This document shows, in pieces, positions 63,380-64,000 of a stretch of 64,000 nucleotides of DNA. The notes beneath the pieces are model-generated. The model was not told the origin of the DNA and searched no databases. It saw only the letters and a list, made by a program, of their open reading frames with translations. The stretch is from Anaerotruncus massiliensis (ex Togo et al. 2026). GTDB lineage: Bacteria > Bacillota > Clostridia > Oscillospirales > Ruminococcaceae. The stretch is taken from positions 2,852,541 through 2,916,540 of the forward strand of contig NZ_LT962687.1 of NCBI RefSeq assembly GCF_900199635.1, read 5' to 3'. Each line of letters starts with the position of its first letter. Within the stretch, counting starts at the first letter, position 1. The position numbers and the translations under genes are program-made.

Positions 63380-64000
63380 ATGAAATATGTGGTAATGCTC
63401 GGCGACGGCATGGCGGACCGCCCCGTCCCCGAGCTCGGCGGCAGGACCCCGCTCGAAGCGGCGGTCAAGCCGCATATGGATTTCCTTGCGCAGCACGGCA
63501 CCGTGGGCATGGCGCGCACCGTCCCCGAGGGAATGCCTCCCGGCTCGGACACCGCCAACCTTTCGGTGATGGGCTACGACCCCAGGATCTACTACAGCGG
63601 CCGCTCGCCGCTCGAGGCGGTGAGCATGGGCATCCCGCTCGCGGCGGACGACGTGACCTTCCGCTGCAACCTCGTGAATCTCTCGGAGGAGGGGGCGCTC
63701 GAGGATGCGACGATGGTCGATTACTCCTCCGATGAGATCACGACGGCCGAGTCAACCGAGCTGATAGCCTTCCTGAACCGGGAGTTCCACACCGAAACGC
63801 GCGACCTCTATCCGGGCATCAGCTACCGCCACTGCCTCGTGCTGCGCCACGCCGAGACGGGCACCGACTGCACGCCGCCGCACGACATCTCCTTAAAGCC
63901 CGTGCGGGACTGCCTTCCGAAGGGCCGCTACGGCGAACAGCTGCTCGACATGATGAAGCGGTCCTATGCCCTGCTGCGCGACCATCCGGTCAACCTGGCG
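63380..64000 (+). CDS. Phosphoglycerate-mutase-like protein, putative homoserine kinase, 3' end missing
   Basis: 207 codons visible, running off the right end. KYVVMLGDGMADRPVPELGG and PEGMPPGSDTANLSVMGYDP belong to the archaeal-type cofactor-independent phosphoglycerate mutases. The subgroup with this context (next to thrC) is TIGR02535, proposed to act as homoserine kinase where ThrB is missing. Metal ligands Asp9 and the Ser in GSDTANLS are present. The context supports a threonine-biosynthesis role, but that is inference. Confidence 0.85.
   Translation, partial: MKYVVMLGDGMADRPVPELGGRTPLEAAVKPHMDFLAQHGTVGMARTVPEGMPPGSDTANLSVMGYDPRIYYSGRSPLEAVSMGIPLAADDVTFRCNLVNLSEEGALEDATMVDYSSDEITTAESTELIAFLNREFHTETRDLYPGISYRHCLVLRHAETGTDCTPPHDISLKPVRDCLPKGRYGEQLLDMMKRSYALLRDHPVNLA

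Overview
The window looks like chromosome from a high-GC member of the Clostridia (Firmicutes), most plausibly an Oscillospiraceae/Ruminococcaceae-type gut anaerobe; the genus cannot be read from the sequence. The support is strong AGGAGG-type ribosome sites, many TTGaca-17-TATAAT promoters, a CIRCE operator, and Firmicutes-type families (DUF3842, YwbE, MnmM/YtqB, DUF624/YesL, TIGR02535-type homoserine kinase). There are no rRNA or tRNA genes, CRISPR arrays, transposases or recognisable phage genes. Both ends are cut inside genes (yaaA at the left, a phosphoglycerate-mutase-like gene at the right).

Layout. 1-7.4 kb: stress proteins (YaaA, Bcp), small membrane proteins, a DUF3842/FAD-oxidoreductase pair and an overlapping HxlR-HHH-metallohydrolase-ATPase cassette. 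7.4-18.6 kb: a MerR regulator, then a divergent oligopeptide-transport locus (oppABC, proline-racemase-like enzyme, M19 dipeptidase and CocE hydrolase leftward; oppDF rightward) driven from two good back-to-back promoters. 18.7-24.4 kb: an overlapping ywbE-arsC-alaX-arsC set, a hydrolase, a second MerR, MnmM, MGMT and an HD protein. 24.5-34.4 kb: amino-acid genes (threonine aldolase, EamA exporter, D-aminoacylase) running into potABC, with potD separated from potC by about 1 kb of highly structured non-coding DNA. 34.4-42.8 kb: an XRE regulator with a divergent small gene, exonuclease III, a tandem acetyltransferase, patatin/TfoX/ketopantoate reductase, an HD protein, deoB and a pyrimidine nucleoside phosphorylase. 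42.8-56.7 kb: a duplicated-domain lipoprotein, ldh, CIRCE-hsp20, a NYN-LOTUS protein, cca, a CcdA-TlpA fusion, a CPBP protease with tadA, two odd nitrilase paralogues, DUF624, an msmK-type ATPase and an AraC regulator. 57-64 kb: a LacI-rbsK-SIS-rbsD sugar operon, azlCD, and thrC with a putative homoserine kinase.

The most unusual content is non-coding. Three or more families of dispersed, palindrome-rich elements lie between genes. (1) A 72-83 bp element occurs five times: a conserved outer stem (GGCGGAAAAC...GTTTTCCGCC) encloses three hairpins whose sequences differ between copies while pairing is kept. (2) A roughly 950 bp inverted-repeat element between potC and potD has homologous arms of about 220 nt that alternate conserved linkers with hairpins of changing sequence. 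(3) A palindrome built on GGGGAACTTTT/AAAAGTTCCCC occurs four times; one copy encodes the tail of a reductase and another appears to supply the -35 of thrC. A candidate roughly 95-nt small RNA with its own promoter and terminator lies after tadA. All functional statements come from reading motifs and context; no searches were run.
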